64,000 nt of DNA, taken from contig CAWIKR010000003.1 in assembly GCA_963836775.1 (NCBI GenBank), forward strand, positions 3,706,210 to 3,770,209, written 5' to 3'. Source of the DNA: DASQPR01 sp963836775 (GTDB lineage Bacteria; Actinomycetota; Actinomycetes; Mycobacteriales; Micromonosporaceae). Below, one piece after another: positions 63,973-64,000 of the stretch. A program made the translations under genes and the position numbers. The notes below the pieces were generated by a model. The model saw nothing but the letters and a program-made list of their open reading frames with translations. It had not been told where the DNA came from and ran no database searches. The stretch's first letter is position 1. Each line of letters starts with the position of its first letter.

Positions 63973-64000
63973 CGGCTACTAGTGTGACCACACTTGATTT
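63973..64000. repeat. Dispersed non-coding repeat R, copy 4 (cut by window edge)
   Basis: CGGCTAC (63973) and TGACCACACTTG (63985-63996) match the start of the other copies, including the same distance between the two blocks as in copy 3. The rest lies outside the window. Twenty matching bases in the right layout make chance unlikely. Confidence 0.65.

Noticed and set aside
1..64000. tRNA, rRNA or riboswitch genes
   Set aside because: No T-loop/acceptor pattern, rRNA stretch or known riboswitch core was recognised on reading both strands by eye; a covariance-model scan would be decisive.

Overview
The window is from a high-GC actinobacterium, probably a mycelial or soil lineage such as the Micromonosporales; the genus cannot be named from the sequence. 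Evidence: strong third-position GC in every intact gene, frequent GTG starts, 4-bp ATGA/GTGA gene overlaps, three ROK regulators, three CUT1-type sugar ABC transporters with one MsiK/UgpC-like ATPase, and many insertion-sequence relics. No rRNA, tRNA or CRISPR array was recognised.

Layout. 1-2.3 kb: the 5' end of an SDR gene leaving the window, a 1250-bp IS with an amber-mutated transposase, and a wrecked MazEF-like toxin-antitoxin pair. 2.3-12 kb: an amino-sugar recycling locus with a NagZ-like GH3, a ROK regulator with nagA, an ABC importer (lipoprotein plus two permeases) and a second ROK regulator. 12-18 kb: small accessory genes, then a TPP-dependent oxidase/decarboxylase and an FAD-linked oxidase that are both frameshifted. 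18-24.3 kb: one leftward operon of ATPase, solute-binding lipoprotein, a permease with an extra beta-sandwich-like domain, a second permease, and a metal-dependent amidohydrolase. 24.5-39.5 kb: a decayed accessory zone with a HAD phosphatase, a Rieske membrane protein, MerR, hemolysin III, a nucleotidyltransferase, small unknown proteins and many gene and IS fragments. 39.5-47.1 kb: a leftward alpha-glucoside-type operon (ROK, two permeases, binding protein, GH15-like enzyme, GH31), with frameshifts in the ROK and first permease genes. 47.4-53.5 kb: IS-dense zone with an ISL3 element (8-bp target duplication), IS6 derivatives, and a second copy of the 1250-bp IS sitting at the truncated end of a questin-oxidase-like pseudogene. 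53.5-57.6 kb: a methyltransferase, an ABM monooxygenase, an Excalibur lipoprotein and an intact IS6 element. 57.8-63.6 kb: a four-gene overlapping operon (MoxR AAA+ ATPase, small bpX-like protein, vWA-like/beta-propeller protein, membrane-anchored bpX-like/propeller protein) that looks like a MoxR-vWA-beta-propeller ternary conflict system.

The main unexplained structure is a non-coding repeat of about 310-330 bp present at 32.6, 37.7 and 54.8 kb, with a fourth copy starting at the right edge. It holds paired CTGCTCCCA motifs 11 bp apart near both ends, separated by 252-255 bp, with AGCGCAGTTGA-type iterons between them. Copies three and four bracket the MoxR operon. The many single-base frameshifts suggest either real decay of a plastic genome region or uncorrected assembly indels, and this should be settled before calling pseudogenes.
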